From Aureobasidium sp. EXF-3400 (taxonomy: Eukaryota; Ascomycota; Dothideomycetes; Dothideales; Saccotheciaceae): a stretch of 60,469 nt of DNA. The position numbers and the translations under genes were made by a program. The stretch is from positions 1-60,469 of the forward strand of contig SWBL01000316.1 in assembly GCA_024195585.1 (NCBI GenBank), in the 5' to 3' direction. This document shows positions 56,448 through 60,469 of this stretch, piece after piece (within the stretch, counting starts at the first letter, position 1; every line of letters begins with the position of its first letter). The notes under the pieces were generated by a model. It had not been told where the DNA came from. It searched no databases and saw only the letters and a list, made by a program, of their open reading frames with translations.

Positions 56448-58949
56448 ATGGCTTCTCTTTCGGCCGATCAATCCTCAGCCAGGCGAACCTTTGCCAACGC
56501 ACACCTTCCTGCCTCAGCCCACGACCTTCTCTCCACTGCCCATCAACCGCTAGCTGCAACTGCTAGCCCTCAACCTTCCGACCATGATCATACTAGCAAC
56601 CAGATCAATCAGTTTGCTCATGATGACCCTACGTCCTCTGCTCAATCAAGGAAACTTATTCCTTCTCCCTCAAATGAGCCTCCCAAGGCACCTTCGATAG
56701 ACGGCCTCGAAACGACGCCTGTGTTGACTACACAAATCCTGTCTGGTACATCTGACGAAAGCGCTACTCAGTTGTCCTCATCAGATGGTTCGGTCAAACC
56801 CCCCAGCCTCGATGGAAAAAGCGTGGCTTCTATCACAACGTTTGCCATGGATGAGAAAGAGTCGCTGAGACCAGATGATAGTGCTAGTGTCTTAGCTATC
56901 GAAGATGATGACACTTACTCACCCTCAGGATCTGCTGCCGTCGGTTCGCGATTGGGCTCAGAGACAGGCGCTCGTGCTTTCCGCGACCAACTATTGGAAA
57001 TCACTTCCAGAGGACCCGCGCTGCGTCAGTCTGGACTTACGTCCAGACCCGACTCAACCACCAACGGCCCCATTGGAACCCTCTATGTGCCTCCGCCAGT
57101 TGGCAGTTCCACAGCAATCCCTGGTTATGTACAACCGCCCACGAACACTGGCAGACCTGAAGATGTCTTGCCAGATGCAAAGCTCTTGGAAGCTCTCAAC
57201 AACCCGAGAGACAGGATATGGGTGCTCAAGTTGGAGCAGGACATTATCGACTTCGTCAAGGATTCTTCGTAAGATTTACCTCGACTTTCAAGAAGTGCAT
57301 TTGACTGACTTCGCTATAGTGAACACTCTTTAGACTTGCCTCAATGCAATTCGTTCTACAGAATGCTGGCTCACAAACTGGCCGACTACTATATCCTGGG
57401 CCATGCTGTTGACGGCTCAATCTCAGCCGTTCGTCTGTACAAGACCCCTAACTGTCGAATCGCTCCACCCTTGACTGCCATTGCAACACCACCGACAAGC
57501 ACTGGCACACCTCCACCCACTGCGCCTCAGATGAAGATCTTGCGCCGTGGCGGTGATGCACCGTTGAACGGCCTCTCCAAGTCGAACTCTGACGGAGGTG
57601 ACAGCGCTGACTCAGACAAGAACAAACCCTTGACTCGTGAGCAACGCGAGCAGAGATATGAGTTGGCTAGACTGAGAATTTTGGGCTCTGCAAAGCCTAC
57701 AGAGGATACAACCATTGTCAAGGAGAAGGATGAATCCCGTTCCAGCTCTGCTGCCGGAAAGAAGAAGCCAAAGAAGCAGCGTAGCAACAGTGATGACGAT
57801 TTCGAGGCGAGATCTGCTTACAGCACCTTTGTGACGCCACAGAATGGTGCCTCCGAGGGTGGAAACATGGTCTACTACCCCGCATTCCCTGGAGGTGCCC
57901 AAGGTGTCCCTGGCATGTACAATGGTGCCCCCTCGGCTTCGGCTTCGCAGAACTCATATAATGCTGTCTACGGTCCCATGACGCCTTCGCAGGTCGCTCC
58001 TTACCCATGGTTGCAACAAGGTTATTCTGGTTACAACGAATCCAGCAATCAAGCACAGCACAACGTCAATGATCTCTCCGCCGACTTCCAAGCCATGTCT
58101 TTCCAGACACAGTCCGGACCTACCTCACCACCTCCCCCAGCTGGTCCCTATGGTTATGGAAGCTCCCAACAGCAACAACAGCAGTATTCTCCATGGCAGC
58201 AGATGATGCCTAATCAGCCCGGCTACCCGGGCAGTCCGAACTACAGTGGCCAGTTTGCAAGCAGACCGCCATCCTCAGCAAGCCATGGGTCTGCCACACA
58301 TGGCTACCCGTATGGAGTTCCAATGAACCAGATGCAGATGCCCGACACTTACATGGGCTACCCAAACCAAGCCATGGCTGGTGCATACAACCGTGGAAAC
58401 TTCAATCCTCAGAGTCAGGCATTTATCCCCGGCTATCAACCTCATTATGGCGCACCAATGGTGCCTCCCAATAACAACATGGGCTTCAATTCGGCTTATC
58501 CTGGATCACACGCACTGCAGCGTCAGAATTCAAGCCAGTCGCAAGCGTCGTCGTATGGTGGACAGAGTGGCGGCCAGAACGGTAGCAGACCACCTCACCC
58601 CCTGCCACAGCCTGTTTTCTCACCACATGTCCCCATGCCTTTCCAGAACTCACAAAGACAAGCTGGGACACCTTCTCGCCCTGGCACCACATCGACAGCA
58701 GACAACAATAGCAGTGTACCAAGCTCAATCGCAAAATGGGGGACGCCAGCCTCTTTGCCTGCCAAACCTCCTCCACCGGCAGCGACTAATTCGTTTGACT
58801 TGTCTAGAATGCCACATGGGCAGCAGAATGGTGCAACCTATTCTCCTGGAGCTTCAGGACGACTTCCTGGTGTTGGGGGGCAGGGATTCCATGCTTTGCC
58901 ATCGATGGTAGCCTTGCGTAACGGACAGACACCCCGGGGCGGGCAGTGA
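56448..58949 (+). CDS. R3H-SUZ domain RNA-binding protein with low-complexity tail
   Basis: Two exons, 56448-57268 and 57320-58949 (51-nt intron), giving 816 residues. Residues 1-240 are Ser/Pro/Thr-rich. The R3H domain spans the junction at about 245-320: ILKLEQD-type helix (VLKLEQDIIDFVKDSS), then LDLPQCNSFYRMLAHKLADY with the His of the motif and AVRLYKTPNCRI. A SUZ motif follows (REQREQRYELARLRILGSAK, about 370-392), then a Lys-rich patch (KKKPKKQRS). The remaining 400 residues are Gly/Pro/Gln/Asn/Tyr-rich with SQSQ and QQQQQQ runs. R3H plus SUZ proteins bind single-stranded RNA; relatives include Drosophila Encore and animal R3HDM1/2. A role in mRNA regulation or granules is plausible but not shown. 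Confidence 0.87.
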
Positions 58950-59528
58950 TTCGAATTTGAAGAAAGACGGGTATGAAGGTGGAAAATTCTTGAGGGGAGA
59001 ACAGAAGAGAATTTTGGCAAGCAAAAAAAGGTCTCGGAAAAGGAGTTTCTTCGTTGTCAAGCATTACTAGGAGTTTGGCTTTGTTTTGATCTTCGGTCGA
59101 AGGTCTTGATTGCGAGGTGCTTTCTCGGTGCTTTGTTGCGGTGACGACTGTAACATACAGTAGCAGGGAGAAGAGGCGTATCGAGTCATTGCTTGTTTAG
59201 GTAGTGAAACAGAAAATAGCGAGTTGTTTTCTTGCATCACCAAACTACATGGCTCGGATATGTGTGTGGCTCTTTCCATGGTTGTAGCTGCCACCACGGT
59301 TCAGTGCCCTCCTGAAGTTATTGACTGTTGCTGTGATGATTCACAAGACAGAGCATGATGCAAGTGGTGTAATATCGTGTGTCGCATCTTTAATAAAAGG
59401 GGTATCTACTCGTCTCGTGTGTGGCTCTGTCGGCCATGGTCGTTATTACTCAAACTCTCTTCTTTAGACCTCTTAGCTCTCGAATCTCTGTTTCTTCAGA
59501 AGGTTCTGTCTCTCTCAAGACTTGTGGT
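58950..59528. other. Convergent 3' regions of R3H and Mic12 genes
   Basis: 579 bases between facing stops, with AATAAA at 59392-59397 on plus as a possible polyadenylation signal. No gene seen. Confidence 0.45.
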
Positions 59529-59946
59529 TTAGCTTGTCTTCTTCTCAGCTTCATCGACGGCACTTCCGAGACCTTTGCTGAAGACGCTAGAAACCTTGTC
59601 CTCAGCCCCCCTCCTCCACTGGTCCCAGTCAAAGTGTTGGATGTTCCTCACAGCAGCTTCCAGCTCGGTGTTCCAGCGATACTTGAGACGATCGGCGAGG
59701 CCAGGAACCAGATGACGAGCGGTACGTGAAGGCTCCTTTGGCTGTGGATCTGTGATGTTGCGCAAAAGATTTGATTGTTGGCGCAGGAGACTTGATTGGT
59801 ATAGACGGTTGCGCTCGTGCAGATTTAGAGAGATGTAGAAGAGGGAAGATGTAAGGGCAATGCCGCCAATCTGCATTGTTGTTAGAGGTCAGGAGGTGTT
59901 GTTTGTAAGGGGAGAAAGTGCTTACGAAGCCAGTCGTGAAGCCCAT
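59529..59946 (-). CDS. MIC12: MICOS complex subunit Mic12
   Basis: Two exons on minus, 59946-59926 and 59870-59529 (55-nt intron), giving 120 residues. The seven-residue first exon MGFTTGF joins IGGIALTSSLFYISLNLHER, the single N-terminal membrane segment and following helix of Mic12 (yeast Aim5/Fmp51). YQSSLLRQQSNLLRNI and RWNTELEAAVRNIQHFDWDQ continue the family pattern. Mic12 bridges Mic60 and Mic10 subcomplexes of MICOS at crista junctions of the inner mitochondrial membrane. The size matches the family. Confidence 0.88.
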
Positions 59947-60283
59947 GACTATTTCGAAGATCAAAGGGTTGTCTGAAGAGGAACAGAGTGGGTTTGGGAA
60001 AGAGCGAATGCTGACACGAGAAGCTGCGATTGTTGACTGCCAACAAAGCTGCGGCCAAAGACGGAGGAGGATTCGAGATTGATGCGATCTTGGCGCATTT
60101 CCATCCATCTTCAATCCTATACCACAACCACCTTGCGCGCCAACTCATTGCGCATCGCTTCATATCGACTCTCGACTCTGCTGTTTCCTTTCTTAGCAGC
60201 CACAATACTCACTCGACCCACGCACACTCCCAACTTCGCACAGCACCGCCACTTGGGCAGGAAACGACCGTAGAGAAAAAATC
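59947..60283. other. Divergent promoter between Mic12 and bL17m genes
   Basis: 337 bases between head-to-head starts of two genes for mitochondrial proteins. No gene or clear regulatory motif recognised. Confidence 0.45.
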
Positions 60284-60469
60284 ATGGCCGGTGGACTCCA
60301 GAAATACAGACATTTGTCGCGCAGCAGCTCGCACCGCCAGGCTCTGCTCAGAAACCTCGTCACATCGCTATTCAAGAACGAGACGATATCCACAACATGG
60401 CCCAAGGCCCAGGAAGCCCAGCGTCTGGCCGAGAAGTTGATCACCTTGGGCAAGAAGAACACCGACGCC
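60284..60469 (+). CDS. MRPL8: Mitochondrial large-subunit ribosomal protein bL17 (partial, 5' end)
   Basis: The first 62 codons of a gene cut by the window edge. [20 protein letters not shown] followed by [20 protein letters not shown] and [18 protein letters not shown] is the N-terminal half of bacterial-type L17, as in yeast Mrpl8. Fungal members usually start directly with the L17 fold rather than a long presequence, which agrees with this start. Later exons lie outside the window. Confidence 0.92.
   Translation, partial: MAGGLQKYRHLSRSSSHRQALLRNLVTSLFKNETISTTWPKAQEAQRLAEKLITLGKKNTDA

Overview
The window looks like nuclear DNA of a filamentous ascomycete (Pezizomycotina). Introns are short (47-76 nt, with one of 177 nt), have GT-AG ends and often a CTAAC/CTGAC-like branch site. 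Genes lie densely on both strands. The gene set is typically fungal: Cys-3-type bZIP, GPI10, eIF2B-beta, Psf2, Ilv6, OTC, Grx5, Utp25, Cwf18, Vtc5-like, Mic12, bL17m. A Dothideomycete is my guess from overall protein character only; the class cannot be fixed without a search. No rRNA, convincing tRNA, CRISPR array or intact transposon was seen.

Layout. 0-10 kb: a helix-turn-helix protein resembling a transposase DNA-binding domain, a long gene-free stretch, a Tcp11/Sok1-family protein, a lactate-monooxygenase-like FMN enzyme and a small helix-hairpin-helix protein. 10-20 kb: a Cys-3/MetR-type sulfur regulator, a cytochrome-b2-like FMN dehydrogenase without the heme domain, a TatD nuclease, Gpi10, eIF2B-beta and Psf2. 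20-31 kb: a large CaMKK/Sak1-type kinase, a KHDC4-like KH protein with a 22-nt internal exon, Ilv6 and ornithine carbamoyltransferase. 31-42.5 kb: a DUF3712/Tag1-like membrane protein, a DUF3984-like protein, an eight-exon polysaccharide deacetylase divergent from an isopenicillin-N-acyltransferase-like Ntn hydrolase, an unrecognised helical protein, Grx5, PPC decarboxylase and eIF3f. 42.5-60.5 kb: Utp25 with an RGG-rich head, a mitochondrial PPR protein, Cwf18, a Vtc5-like SPX protein, a 2.3-kb gene-poor stretch, a ZCCHC10-like zinc knuckle protein, an R3H-SUZ RNA-binding protein, Mic12, and the start of mitochondrial bL17, cut by the window edge.

Most genes are housekeeping and are not organised by pathway. 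Several are head-to-head pairs with 200-370 bp between start codons: eIF3f/Utp25, PPR/Cwf18, Grx5/PPCDC, KHDC4-like/Ilv6, OTC/Tag1-like and deacetylase/acyltransferase. Only the last looks accessory. It is the nearest thing here to a possible uncharacterised functional unit, and the evidence for it is modest. Exon structures were worked out by hand from reading frames, splice signals and remembered family patterns; every joined CDS listed has a length divisible by three.
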